A DNA stretch of 64,000 nucleotides from Crambe crambe (GCA_963924555.1 OZ004583.1:8260582-8324581); one strand, 5' to 3'; shown: positions 35,649-48,431, counted from the first letter of the stretch. Made by a program: numbers and translations. The notes: a model not told the origin generated them from the letters alone.

Positions 35649-38297
35649 GCATTTCTGCTCTGATTTGATAGGGCAGAGTAGCCTTCCAATTCAGGATCCT
35701 GAGTTGGTGGGATACTACCATCCTCTCTTGGATTTCTTCTGACCTATGAGGAATGAAGACTAATATAGTTCACATGCATGCATGAATAAGACTCAGAGCT
35801 ATGCTGACGTTTCTTGCGAGACTAGAGTAGTCCTGCTGAAGCTGTTGAGTGGGCGGGACGTTATCATGATTCCTTGCAACTCTTCCTCTAACCTGCAAGA
35901 GGGTGAAAGGTGAAAGATCAAAGGGTACTCATAATAACTCTGTAAGATAAGACCCAATTCAGACTGACATTATTCCTTGTTAACTCTGACACAACTGAGT
36001 ATCCTGGTTCTTCCATTTCGGGCTCATCAGGTGATTGAATACCTAGTGATGAATTTTCTGTGTGCTATTGGCAATAAGAAAAACAATTTTAGTTTCACCG
36101 TAATAAAAACATGATTAGCAAAAGTTAGATCAGTAAATCATAACTTTGAAAGAATGCTTAATGGTTTGGCTATAATAACAGTCATTTCATTGATAATTAT
36201 CAAGGGAATAGCTGTGGGCTGGTGTAGAATGTGATGGATTCCTAGAATGTTTCTACAAGAAAAGAGAAGAATAGCTACATTAATTCCCTGGCCTTTGCTT
36301 TCTAATGAAAATTCTCTCCCTCTATTTGCATCCTGCTAATAATTATGCAGGACTCCGAAATATTCTTACCGTGAGGTTGTGTGTAGTCATTGTAATGAAT
36401 GCTTACCTGATATCTGACAATGATGGGACTGCTGGGAGTGTGTGGAGTACTACTATCACTGGACCTGTAGCTGGAGGGGGAAGAAGGGGATTGAGGGATC
36501 GATTAGATATTTTCTGGGAAAGGAGAAAGTAGCTATAGTGACTTGATCTGTATCATAGTAATGTTTTGATGTACTGCAATTTAGACCATTAAAAGTGTAC
36601 CTTGGTACTTGTGCATATGGGGCTTCTGCTTGTCCAGGATGTTTAGCTGTACAGGTGAGATATTGAACCAGCTGTCATAGCATGTACATCATGACATGAT
36701 ATGATTAAAATCTTACGTAAGAGAGATAACTTCAATCTGAGAAGTATAATCAGTGCTATGACAACAACTGAGATAAGCAGGAGTGCAATTACTGCTGATG
36801 CACCACCAATCACTGCTCTGAGTCTATCATCAATACCTGTAGTTACTGTATAAGGTGATAAGAGAGAAATTAGTAACACCTTTTCAAAGCAGTTTACCTC
36901 CACTTTTTAGTTTTGTGGTCTGTGTTTGATGACCTAAATGACAATTTAGAAGTTTAATAATGCTGTAAGAATAGTATAATTATAGGTGTTCTTCACCTCT
37001 AGTTACTTGCTCTGTGGATGACATTCTACAATTACTTTGAGGTATAATATACACCTCCATGGAAATGCTCTCGCTCTTCAGAAATGAGTCACAGCTGGTG
37101 GAAAACAGGTCCACAAAGTACGTCATGTTATATTCCAATGATGTAGTGAAGTTTCTGATATTGCTATTTAGTAGTGTTGTGATTTCCTCATAGGAATCAT
37201 CCATTGGTGTTATTGTCAAGTTATATTGCTCTGTGGTGGTCCGAGCATCCATAGGGGGTAGCCAGTGGATGTCCACTGTGGCATGAGAGTCAGTGCAATT
37301 CTCGCTGTAGTTGTAGGATAGGGAGGAGGGAGGGGACGGCCATCCTGAAAGTTTATTGGGAGTGGAGGGATGGGATACAACTGCAAACTCATTGTTGGGC
37401 CACCAGGGGATTCATCCCATTAGAATATGGTTTCCCCCTCCCCATGACCATGATGCATATCAGTGAGCAGCTGTACAAGCTCTTTATTATTAGCTAGTTA
37501 AATTCCAGAGGTTTAGGCTATGCATGTTTAGCTAGTTAATAATTATAGGCATGATTGTGGCACAAAATGAACTGACCCGTTATCAATTTAATACGCATGT
37601 TTACCTTCAGAAACTATGTATTTGTGTTAGTGTCCATGCATGTGCACAAGCATGTGCATGTGCATGTGACTGTATATCCAGCTACGTATGTATAATCATG
37701 GGAGAAATCAATAACCCAGCAACATGCTGACATGAGGTTACGTCCAGTGATGGTTAATTGTGTGTGTGGAATAATTATGTGAAGTTATGAAGTCATTTAC
37801 CTGGCATATCCAGGCATCTATAATTTCCTGAGTCTTCACAGTCAATTCTGAGACTCCGTGCAGTGACCATGGAGTAGTCTGACCTGAGTACAGTGATGCT
37901 CATGTTGCTTTGTGTTGTAGAGTTTATTTGCTCATATGTAAGCATTGCTATGAAACTAAACATTTCTCCTTCGTCTGTGGCACAATCATGTTGTATTTCT
38001 TTGCTGTTATTGTCTATAGTTTCAGAATAACCAGGATATTCCTGATCAGGACATATGAAGCCCCATGTAATGGATGAAAGTGTCCCTGTGGAGTGACAGA
38101 AATACTGAACTGTACTTCCAGGACAAATTTCCATCCTTACATCCTCAGGATAAATAGTGGTGATTCCAATGGAAACTAGATCAGACAAGAAGTATGACTG
38201 TATCATAACATCTCTCCTATAGGACTCTTTATAGTTTACCTTTGAGCAAGAAGTACAAAGTTAAAATCCTTGGCAGTAATATTGAGGCCATCATCAT
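35464..38297 (-). CDS. D: Ig-FN3 transmembrane receptor with five-tyrosine tail
   Basis: Eleven exons (minus, 5' to 3'): 38297..38240, 38175..37801, 37344..36997, 36933..36898, 36836..36717, 36646..36601, 36470..36370, 36057..35969, 35892..35809, 35743..35651, 35568..35464; 485 codons with stop. Signal 1-19; Ig 20-144 (MEICPGSTVQYFC, SITWGF, RIDCED); FN3 145-260 (DIHWLPPMD, YNLTITP); 12-residue stalk; membrane segment about 283-306. The tail comes from seven exons and places tyrosines in YAQV (323), YSVV (381), YSSL (413), YSAL (441) and YSIP (469), the last four one per exon and about 28 residues apart. One intron uses a GC donor (GCAAGT at 35650). Motif spacing suggests a multivalent phosphotyrosine docking tail; partners are inferred. 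Confidence 0.82.
35610..35644. repeat. (GA)n microsatellite in an intron of D
   Basis: Thirty-five bases of AG repeat directly next to the GC-type donor of exon 35651-35743. Confidence 0.95.
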
Positions 38298-38818
38298 AAT
38301 CACTGTGATAACAACTGTCATATAAAGAAAGAAATAGACTAGCTAGACGACTTGCGCTACGTGTACTGAAAATAGCTACACTGCAATACCAAAGAGTAAA
38401 GTTCATCCTGAAGTTATTAGTTACCGGCCAAAGTTCAAATAATTATTACAAACTTGGGAATGATGCCAGTGGATGGTACACAGTGTGTTTACTAACTGTA
38501 ACTATGCATAATGATTATATAATTACAGAGTGTGGCTATAGTTGGGAGTTTGTTATTGTTTTTGTTTTTTTTTTGGTATTAATGTGCAATGTTTAATATG
38601 TACTGGATGGTAATCCATATCCGTTGTTTTTGAACAGAATCCCTAACGCTGAGTAACGGGAAGTAGCTAATGCTTTTCAACCATAACTAAACATAGTATT
38701 ACATGTTGGAGAAAAAGAAAGTTTACTGAAGGGCTGAAAGGTTATGAATCATCAAACTTTTGATAACTTGGAGGACACGCTGATATCTGTTTGTGATAAC
38801 TATTGGTATAGAGTCACA

Positions 38819-40785
38819 TTAATAGTTTTGTTGTGTATTTGGTAGCAGATGATGATCTTTGGGAATATTGACACACGAGTACGCCACATTGTTATTGAGT
38901 TGGATATCTTCCTCACATACATCTAAAATAACAGTCTCATACTCATGCCCTTGAGAATTATCATCATCATGCACTTGAGAATCATCACCATGCCCTTGAG
39001 CACTGCTGTCATATCTTCGAGGATCACCTTGTTCATGTAGTTGTGATCTGAGATGTATGATCAGTGCTATGGCAATAACTGAAGTTAGCAAGAGTGTAAT
39101 TATTATCACTGCTGATACACCACCAATCACTGCTCTCATGAGTGTATCATTAATACCTGTAGTTACAAGGTGGTGAAAGAGAAGTTAGTAACCTCTTTTC
39201 AAAGCAGTTTACCTCCACTTTCCAGTTCTGTGGTCTGTGTTTGATGACCTAATGAAAGTTTAGAAGTTTAATAATACATAAGATTAGTATGTAGCAGTTA
39301 TTCACCTCCAGTTACTTGCTCTGTGGATGGCATTGTACAATTACTTTGAGGTATATACACCTCTATGGAAACACTCTCGCTCTTCAGAAATGAGTCACAG
39401 CTGGTGGAAAACAGGTCCACAAAGTACGTCATGTTATATTCCAATGATGTGGTGAAGTTTCTGATATTACTATCCAGTAGTGTTGTGATTTCCTCATAGG
39501 AATCATCCATTGGTGTTATTGTCAAGTTATATTCCTCTGTGGTGGTCCAATCTCCCATGGAGGGTAGCCAGTGGATGTCCACTGTGGCATGTGAGTCAGT
39601 ACAACTCTCGCTGTAGTTGTAGGACAGGAAGGAGGGAGGGGATGGCCATCCTGTATAAGGGAAAGTTCATCAGAGGTGGAGGGATAAGATTACACAACTG
39701 CAGACTTATCACTGGGCATTCGTCCCATGGCATTAGAATATGGTTGCCCCCTCCCCCCATGAAACCTGATGTACCAGAGCACCTGAGTCACCATAGTCCT
39801 GAACGTAGCTATAATTATGCCGCCTGAAGCACCCAGACATTGAGACACACTGAGTCAAATCCATCATGTTGAGTTATACAATTTATTTTCTTCTTTTTCT
39901 GAGTCACTTTTTCAATTTCACAGCAACATTATACATTCACATACTGTGGACATGACTTCACATTGCCCACCTGTCAGTGAGCAGCTGTACAAGTTATTTC
40001 TTCACTATTATTAAATTTCAGAGGTTTAGGTTACACGATAATGTTTAACTAGTTAATAAGCATGATTGCGGTATAAAATGAAACTGAACCACCATCAAAT
40101 CCATGTTTATCTTTAGAAACCATGTATTTGTGTTTGTATATGCATGCATGCATGGATGTGCACATGCATGTGACTGTATGGAATAATCCAGATATGATCA
40201 TGCATGGGAGAAGTCAGTAACCTAGCAACATTCACGGTTTGCAGAATTATCTAGTCCAGTGGTTGTGTGTGTGCAATAAGTGAGTGAAGTCAATCACCTG
40301 GCACATCCAGATATCTGTAATTTTCTGAGTCTTCACAGTCAATCTTGAGAGTGCTTGCAGTCACTATGGAATAGTTAGACCTGGGTACAGTGATGCTCAT
40401 GTTGCTTTGTGTTGTGGTGTTAATATGCTTGAATGTGAGCAATGCTGTGAAGCTAAACATTTCTCCTTCATTTGTGGCACAATCATGTCGTATTTCTTTG
40501 CTGTTATTGTCTATAGTTTCAGTGGAACCAGGATATTCCTGACCGGGGCATATGAAACGCCACGTCATGGATGAAAGTGTCCCTGTGGAGTGACAGGAAT
40601 ACTGAACTGTACTTCCAGGACAAATTTCCATCCTTACATCCTTGGGATAAATAGTAGTGTTTCCAATAGAAACTAAATCAGATGAGAAGTATGTATCATA
40701 ACATCTCTCCTAGGACTTTTTATAGTTTACCTTTGAGTAAGAAGCACAAGGTTAAAATCCTTGACAGTAATATTGAGGCCATCAT
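38819..40785 (-). CDS. E: Ig-FN3 transmembrane receptor, YETV/VAYSCV tail
   Basis: Exons (minus): 40785..40731, 40672..40298, 39650..39306, 39248..39213, 39156..38819; 383 codons with stop, phase 1. Signal 1-18 (MMASILLSRILTLCFLLK); Ig 19-143 (MEICPGSTVQYSC, MTWRFICPG, KIDCED); FN3 144-258 (DIHWLPSMGD, YNLTITP); stalk 259-270; membrane segment about 282-304 (IIITLLLTSVIAIALII). The tail is His/Asp-rich (GHGDD, VHDDDN) and carries HEYETV (Tyr 343) and NNNVAYSCV (Tyr 363). V-A-Y-S-C-V fits the ITIM consensus [VILS]xYxx[VIL]. The extracellular exons are clearly duplicated from D, but E has a single-exon tail instead of D's exon array. Confidence 0.88.
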
Positions 40786-40904
40786 CACAATCACTGTGAT
40801 AACGACTGTCGTAAAAGATATTGACTAGCTAAATCACTTGTGCTACATATACTGAAATATAGCTACAGCTCATACCAAAGAGTTTGTAGTTAATTAATGT
40901 TATT

Positions 40905-41115
40905 ACAAGTAAGGGAAAAAAACATTTCTGTGAAATGAAAAAAAATGTAGTGATGACCACTGCTCAAAAAAGTAAGAAAACAAGAAGGATGGAAATGGGA
41001 TCAATCTTTGTTCTGTATAATTATCCAGCCAACAATCCCTACATAATTATTATACGTACATTACTGCACTATAATCTGAAGTTACCCAACGTATATGTAG
41101 GGATTGTTGGCTACT
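40905..41115. mobile_element. half copy of the foldback element at 61289
   Basis: Left arm starting ACAAGTAAGGGAAAAA and GTGATGACCACTGCTCAAAA matches 61289 onward through the loop; the right arm stops after GTAGGGATTGTTGGCT. It separates E from pseudogene F and probably marks where F lost its FN3 and membrane exons. Confidence 0.75.
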
Positions 41116-41426
41116 AGCTTAATCATTATTAATTTATGCTATGCATGCTTGATCATGATTTTTTGAGATATTATTCAAAGCTGCTTAGCTAGTTGCATAA
41201 TAATTATTGATAGGCATGCACATGTTTGCAGCAAAAATGAAATTGGTTTTGAAAGATGTAGCTATGTTTACCATAAAACTTGTTTTCGAATCACCATAAT
41301 ACTGTGTTCATATCACATGTGATCACTAAACTTTTCAATAAGCATGCTGGAATGTTTTCTATATGGAGTACAAAGTAACCCAGCAACATGCAGAATTAAG
41401 CTTGCAGAATATTTTTGTAAAAGTAC

Positions 41427-41958
41427 CAGGCATATCCAGGTATCTGTAATTTCCTGAGTCTTCACAGTCGATTCTGAGACTCCATGCAGTCACTATGGAG
41501 TAGTTAGACCTGAGTACAGTGATACTCATGTTGCTTTGTGTTGTAGAGTTAATATGCTTGAACATGAGCAATGCTGTGAAGCGAACATTTCTTTTTTGTC
41601 TGTGGCACAATCATGTCGTATTTCTTTGCTGTTATTGTCTGTAGATTCAGTATAACCATGCTCCTGATCAGGACATATGAATAGCCTCTTCCCCAGGCTC
41701 TAATTTTGCCTGGGTACGAGGCTAGACATTATGAAATGCCACGTGATGGAGAAACGGTCCTTGTGGAGTGACAGGAATACTGAACAGTACTTCCAGGACA
41801 AATTTTCATCCTTACATCCTCAGGATAAATAGTAACAGAAACTAGATCAAATAAGAAGCATTTTCAAAAGAAATTATTAGTGGCTGTCCAAAATTATTAC
41901 CTTTGATTAAGAAGCATAAAGTAAAAAATATTCTTGCCAGCAATATCAAGGCCATCAT
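41427..41958 (-). pseudogene. F: truncated Ig receptor pseudogene
   Basis: Minus strand: signal exon 41958..41901 (MMALILLARI) with its donor, and a D/E-type Ig exon ending at 41427 (ITVLRSNYSIVTAW, RIDCED). The Ig exon is interrupted at 41682..41724 by a 43-bp palindromic insertion (TAGCCTC...GAGGCTA) with a near-duplicate ACATATGAA / ACATTATGAA at its sides, and has further small deletions. No FN3 or membrane exon follows; the half foldback element lies there instead. Confidence 0.8.
41682..41724. mobile_element. 43-bp palindromic insertion
   Basis: TAGCCTCTTCCCCAGGC and GCCTGGGTACGAGGCTA are inverted ends around a short AT loop. The ends match the 609-bp element at 21886-22494. The intact paralogous exons of D, E and G lack it. 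Confidence 0.75.
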
Positions 41959-42453
41959 TGAATCACGACTGTGATAAATGGACCGGTTAGCTACAATTAT
42001 AGAAGACCTGCACACACTTTATTGGATTAGTAAAAATAATACCACCAAAGAGTAAAGTTCAAGTTGTTCTCACTAAAGTTCAAATCATAATTATTATAAA
42101 CTTTAGGAATGGTTCCATGGGATGATACACAGTGAGTTTACTTCACTACTAGTGTGTAATCAAGTGAGTTGTATCAAAGAAACATTGTTTACTCTTGGTG
42201 ATTCTGTTCAGAAATGATTGTTAAAGGGAAGTAAAATGCATTGTGTATGTGGATGAGAACTTAAAAGAGACATGATAATAAAGAGCATACATGTTAATTG
42301 AACAAGGGGAAAACAAAAGAAAAAACCAGCTGTACATGTGGGAGAAGTGAAGGGCTGAAGGGTTTTGTGAATGATTAGTTATTTCAAACAACTTTGTTAA
42401 CAAGTTAATAATGTACTGACGTCTGTTTATGATAACTGATAACTTGTAGATTA

Positions 42454-43987
42454 TTATTTTGGTGGCAGATGAACTTTGGGAATAGTGACGCACGAGTATG
42501 CAACATTGTTATTGAGTTGGATATCTTCGTCACGTATATCTAAAAACACAGCCTCGTATTCATGTCCTTGAGCAACATGTCTCTGAATATCGTGTTGTGT
42601 CAAGGCATCATCATGTCCTTGAGCATGTCTTGGGACATCACCATGTCCTCCCATGTTGTCATTTGATAAACCACTCGAATGCATTTGAGAGAGAATCATT
42701 TCCTTAGCGAGGGCGAGCTTCTTCTGTCTTTCCTTATACTCGGCCACTTTCCTGGTTCGTGAGATCACCAAGCAGCAAGTGTAGATGAGGTACGTTATGA
42801 GGGAGAAAGCTAAGGAGCCGCACAGGAACACTGACACACTCACAGCTATAATAACAGTCACGCTAACATTCGGCGTAGGATCTGGAGATAAATAGTAAAA
42901 GTATGAGTTGTGGAATGCACGTCAACATACATAGCTATAACTAATGCATAGAGACAGTAATACTAATAGGATAATCACAACATTGAAATGTAAACCATAA
43001 TAGTTCTTGTATACGTATAGCACAAAGATTTTTTCAATGGCTAAGCTTACCTGTGCCTCTTGTAAGGGTTATCTCTGTGGATGACTCATTTGTAGTACAT
43101 TGAGCTGATGATACATAGACTTCCATGGAAATACCCTCACTTGTTTGAAGTGCCCCACAGATGGTGGAGTGTAGGATCACGATGTATGCTATGTCATATT
43201 GTAGAGCTGCTGGTGTGTTCCTAGTGTTGCCATCAAGTAAGAACGTAAATTGTTGATGTGAATGATTTCTTGGTGTTATTGTCAAGTTATATTGCTCTGT
43301 GGTGGTCCGAGTGTCCATAGGGGGTAGCCAGTGGATGTCCACTGTGATATGTGAGTCAGTGCAACTTCCACTGTAGTTGTAGGACAGGAAGGAGGGAGGG
43401 GATGGTCGTCCTGTATAAGGGTATGAATAACCACGTAGAGTAAGATTTTTAAATAATGACATTATCTAATCTATTAGTGCATGTTATGTGAAGTCATTTA
43501 CCTGGCATATCCAGGTATCTGTAATTTCCCGAGTCTTCACAGTCAATTCTGAGACTCCATCCAGTCACTATGGAGTAGTTAGGCCTGAGCACAGTGATCC
43601 TCATGTTGCTTTGTGTTGTAGAGTTTATTTGCTCATATGTGAGCATTGCTGTGAAGCTAAACATTTCTCCTTCGTTTGTGGCACAATCATGTCGTATTTC
43701 TTTGCTGTTATTGTCTATAGTTTCAGTGTAACCAGGATATTCCTGACCAGGGCATATGAAATGCCACGTAATGGATGAAAGTGTCCCTGTGGAGTGACAG
43801 GAATACGGAACTGTACTTCCAGGACAAATTTCCATCCTTACATCCTCGGGATAAATAGTAGTGATTTCGATGGAAACTATAGATCAAATAACAACAACAG
43901 CATTAACCACGACTGTAACAGTTACAATAATTCACCTTTGACTGATAAACACAGAACCACTGTCTTTAACAATGCTGAGATCACCAT
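42454..43987 (-). CDS. G: Ig-FN3 transmembrane receptor, YEAV/VAYSCV tail
   Basis: Exons (minus): 43987..43936, 43876..43502, 43410..43051, 42881..42454; 405 codons with stop, phase 1. Signal 1-17; Ig 18-142 (MEICPGSTVPYSC, SITWHFICPG, RIDCED); FN3 143-262 (DIHWLPPMDTRTTTEQYNL, then a divergent C-terminal half with ICGAL and SSAQC); no separate stalk exon. Membrane segment about 272-302 (IIAVSVSVFLCGSLAFSLIT), then a long basic-to-acidic tail with GHEYEAV (Tyr 371) and NNNVAYSCV (Tyr 391). The Ig exon is very like D's, while the second half of FN3 and the membrane region differ, suggesting exon exchange. The 5' flank (43988-44271) is unremarkable. Confidence 0.87.
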
Positions 43988-44271
43988 CACTGAGTTGAGC
44001 AAGTTAGTGTGGATGGAGCTAGAGCAAGTTATATCAGCAGTAAGGCCAGTCCTCTTGCTAATGGTTAGCTATAGCTGTTAGTAAACAAAGTGTTCGTATA
44101 ACTCTATAATAATGATAGATCACTGTGCTACTGTGACATAAGAGCATTACATCATGATTCAACCTTGCTGGCTATATACACATGTGGCTATCATGCAAGG
44201 GAAAGTTGGGAGATAAATTCATGTTATGATAACACACACCGAAGTAGATATAAACATAATAATCATTATTA

Positions 44272-46054
44272 TTAATAATTCTTATTGATCTGATTTACTG
44301 AGTAAGCTACATTCTCAGTCACTTCAATGTTTCCTGGAACTATTTCTTCATACACTGGAACAATTGGAGTGAGGTTTATCACATGTTCCCCTGACTCTGC
44401 TCTTGGGGGACTTCCCTCTGAGTGTGTAATGGTTGGCAAAGGTTGCATCCTCAATTGCTTCTTTCCACACTTTTTCCCCAAAACTATCCCCAAGGAGAAC
44501 ATCACAATGATGAAGAAGACAGAACTGGTTGATGTTCCAATCAATGCTGATAACAACATTTCCACCTTGTCACTCATAGGCACACAATTCTCTGTGAGAT
44601 TAAAAACAATAAAACCACATCATTATACCTACACTCCGAGGACCTTAGATTGTGTTAATGGTATATCATTGCTATCCCTTCCACCTTAAAGGAAACATGC
44701 AGCTCTCCTATAGTACTGTTAAGAATGTAACAGATATAGCTACCATACATACTGTGTTCAGATTAATAGCTATCGCAGTCATACTTGTATTTGGAGTAGT
44801 TGTGATATTGTCTGTACGATTACACTGAGGGAGTGGCATCCAGTTCCCATTCGTACAGGTGACAGTTGTCCTATTAGTGGGGAAATACCCTTCATCACAC
44901 TGGAAGGTCACACTAGTCCCTTCACTCGTGCTGGAAAAGTTCCTCAACCGACCATTTATGAGAAGTATGAGAGGGTCACATTCTTGATGAAGGGGATAAC
45001 ATATTATATTTAAAAAGTGACATTAGCTACCTTCAATGGAATTGCCACAAATGCTGTCATCAAGACTTGAGTTCCATCGTCCATTTATTGCACACTCCAC
45101 CATGACTTCATCTCCACTGTTATTACACTGAAGGACTAGAGTCTCTCTTTGTGTCGTCAAGGAGTAATAATGGTGTGTGATAATTGAAGTATTTAGTGGA
45201 CCAAGCAATGGGCAATGACCTGTGCAAATAATTCACGTAAATAAAATAGCTAGTTAAAACGCAATATGTTAGTAGTACCAATGGAGAAATGTGATGATGT
45301 ATCATCTTGTGATATTCCATGACAGTAAGAGGTAGTGATGGTGACATTATAGAGTGTGTTATTTCTCAGTTGAAGAGTTACTGAGGAGTTGGAGGTGGTG
45401 AAGTCTCCACTGCCTGATGGCGGGGGAGGAGACACTGTGATGGAGTAATTGTCCACTCTCTCTGGATATATTGAACTCCATGTAGCCATGAAGGACTGCA
45501 CACTCTCATTTACTTCTAAAGGCAGCAAATGTAGGCTTGAAGGATGTGAGTGAGGATCTGAAATGATAATAGCTAGTATTATTATAATTTTGTAGATAAT
45601 TCTACTCACAGATGATATTGAGTGTGACTGTGTCAGTCCTGCATCTGATTCTGGTTCCATTGAGTTGGAGTGCCACTGTTATGTGAAGTGTCGAGGTGGC
45701 TGTAGTGGTATTCATGGAGGAGAACTCAGCATATATCGGAGAAGATGCTAACTCTTCATTGTAGACCATTCCCACTGGATCTAATTCGATATCAACAATG
45801 ATATTTATTTGCTGTCCATTTGGAACTGATAAATCCCATTGTATGCGCAGTTGTTCATTGAGAGTGCATACATATATCACTTCTTCACCAGGACAGAGAA
45901 TATTTGCTTCATTCATAATGAGGTCTGTATATAATTATTATAGTCAAGCATAAAGCATCAAAAACATTCATTTAAGTATACCTGCTTTTGTCAGTAACAG
46001 ATTCAATCCAATGTTGATGATGCTGAAAACCAAGCTCTTCATTATCTTCATCAT
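44272..46054 (-). CDS. H1: Ig-FN3-CCP-CCP transmembrane receptor
   Basis: Exons (minus): 46054..45982, 45924..45610, 45557..45279, 45219..45031, 44982..44785, 44591..44272; 458 codons with stop, all phase 1. Signal 1-24; Ig 25-129 (ANILCPGEEVIYVC, IQWDLSVPNG, TRIRC); FN3 130-222 (FMATWSSIYPERVDNYSITV, LYNVTITTSYC); two CCP/sushi domains 223-285 (GHCPLLG, LQCNNSGDEVMVEC, RWNSSLDDSIC) and 286-351 (ECDPLIL, TFQCDEGYFP, VTCTNGNWMPLPQC). Membrane segment after ENCVPMSDKVEM (about 367-390), then KKC, and a tail with VYEEI and ENVAYSVN. YEEI is the classic Src-family SH2 preference. The 3' half is nearly identical to H2. Confidence 0.9.
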
Positions 46055-46577
46055 GATCACAGTGTAACCCAAGGATGCACACCAGCTAGTAGCTACTGGA
46101 CTAAGAACACATAGCTTATAAACTATGACATAAAGGAGTGACCTAAAACTAAAAGTAGTGCTAATAATCAGTTATGTATCAGTTTTATTACCTTTGCATT
46201 ATTGACAATATCAATGTTGCTATAATACAGCTGAATCATTATCATCAATAAACTGATTCTTTCTTGGGACAATCGTAACTGGTATGAAAAAACATGTTGT
46301 CATTGACTAGAATGGATTCAGATTCATCAGTTGCAGCAACCATAGCTACAATCAGTCTTAGATGAGCCAAAATTCCAGGTAGCTGGATAACAAACCATGC
46401 ATGCATGCAGGATTAATGCAGATTCATGAGTTTTTGCTGCCTCTCTGTAAGTAGTGATCCTGTCATTGTTGAGTCATGAGCTGAATGAGTAGGAAACATG
46501 GGGGCCCTCAGTGCTTCCCCTATCCCCACCCCCAATTCATTTCATCTTCAAAGAATTGTTATGATAACATACCAAAA
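46055..46577. other. intergenic H2-H1 spacer, duplicated at 56597-57131
   Basis: Shared phrases include AAACTATGACATAAAGGAGT and GATCCTGTCATTGTTGAGTC in the same order in both spacers. This shows that the spacer was copied together with its flanking genes. No exon. Confidence 0.7.
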
Positions 46578-48431
46578 TCATAAACCTTCATTATTCTTAT
46601 TGATCTGATTTACTGAGTAAGCTACATTCTCAGTCACTTCAATATTTCCTGGAACTATTTCTTCATACACTGGAACAATTGGAGTGAGGTTTATCACATG
46701 TTCCCCTGACTCTGCTCTTGGGGGACTTCCCTCTGAGTGTGTAATGGTTGGCAAAGGTTGCATCCTCAATTGCTTCTTTCCACACTTTTTCCCCAAAACT
46801 ATCCCCAAGGAGAACATCACAATGATGAAGAAGACAGAACTGGTTGATGTTCCAATCAATGCTGATAACAACATTTCCACCTTGGCATTGTATTCACTCA
46901 TAGGCACACAATTCTCTGTGAGATTAAAAACAATCATTATACCTACACCCCGAGGACATTAGATTGTGTTAATGGTATATCATTGCTATCCCTTCCTCCT
47001 TAAAGGAAACATGTAGCTCTCCTATAGTACTGTTAAGAATGTAACAGATATAGCTACCATACATACTGTGTTCAGATTAATAGCTATTGCAGTCATACTT
47101 GTATTTGGAGTAGTTGTGATGTTGTCTGTACGATTACACTGAGGGAGTGGCATCCAGTTCCCATTCGTACAGGTGACAGTTGTCCTATTAGTGGGGAAAT
47201 ACCCTTCATCACACTGGAAGGTCACACTAGTCCCTTCACTCGTGCTGGAAAAGTTCCCCAACCGACCATTTATGAGAAGCATGAGAGGGTCACATTCTTG
47301 ATGAAGGGGATAACATATTATATTTAAAAAGTGACATTAGCTACCTTCAATGGAATTGCCACAAATGCTGTCATCAAGACTTGAGTTCCATCGTCCATTT
47401 ATTGCACACTCCACCATGACTTCATCTCCACTGTTATTACACTGAAGGACTAGAGTCTCTCTTTGTGTCGTCAAGGAGTAATAATGGTGTGTGATAATTG
47501 AAGTATTTAGTGGACCAAGCAATGGGCAATGACCTGTGCAAATAATTCACGTAAATAAAATAGCTAGTTAAAACACAATATGTTAGTAGTACCAATGGAG
47601 AAATGTGATAATGTATCGTCTTGTGATATTCCATGACAGTAAGAGGTAGTGATGGTGACGTTGTAGAGTGTGTTATTTCTCAGTTGAAGAGTTGCTGAGG
47701 AGTTGGAGGTGGTGAAATCTCCACTGCCTGATGGTGGGGGAGGAGACACTGTGATGGAGTAACTGTCCACTCTCTCTGGATGTATTGAACTCCAAGTAGC
47801 CATTAAGGACTGCACACTCTCATTTACTTCTTCTAAAGGCACCAAACTCAGACTTGATGGATATGAATGAGGGTCTAGGATATAACTTTGCTAGATGTAT
47901 TGAGTCAGTACTAAATCCACACATCACAATAGTTACAGTGATTGTTCCAACATCTAATCACTAGCTGATATAGCTAGCCTATACGTAAATTTTACTTACA
48001 GATGATATTGAGTGGTTACATCTGATTCTGGTCCCATTGAGTTGGAGTGCCACTGTTATGTGAAGTGTTGAGGTGACTGCGGTAGCATTCATGGAGGTGA
48101 ACTCAGCACTAACTGGAAAGGATGATAGTAGCTCTATATTGTAGACTGTTCCCACTGGATCCAATTCATGGTCAATAATGATATGTATCTCCCTTCCATT
48201 TGGAACAGATAAGTGCCAAATTAAGCCATCAAAACCAACAGTGCAGACATAGACTACTTCTTCACCAGGACACAGAATATTGCTTCCGTTAATCCTAATA
48301 ATGTCTGTCCATCAAAATAAGCAATTATTCAGTGGCTAAGTAGCTTTTAAAAATGTGACTATCTAGCTACCTGCTTTAGCCAGTACCAAATTCATTAGCA
48401 CTAGCACTACACCAAGCATCTGCTTCTCCAT
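46578..48431 (-). pseudogene. H2: Ig-FN3-CCP-CCP-TM copy, frameshift at Ig end
   Basis: Exons (minus): 48431..48371 (signal, MEKQMLGVVLVLMNLVLAKA), 48304..48000 (Ig: SNILCPGEEVVYVC, LIWHLSVPNG, TRIRC), 47874..47593 (FN3), 47533..47345 (CCP1), 47296..47099 (CCP2), 46915..46578 (membrane and tail with VYEEI and ENVAYSVN). All exons are present with good splice sites, but the Ig exon is 305 bases and ends in phase 0, about ten bases short just after the last Cys, so the frame into FN3 is lost; the exon sum is not a multiple of three. A weak GTAACC donor would restore phase but delete the Cys. The damage may be recent or haplotype-specific. Confidence 0.75.

Noticed and set aside
44327..44689. 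Plus-strand open frames opposite the H membrane exons (also 46684, 49281, 57196, 59280)
   Set aside because: They are antisense shadows; the minus-strand frames carry conserved domains, signal motifs and splice sites.
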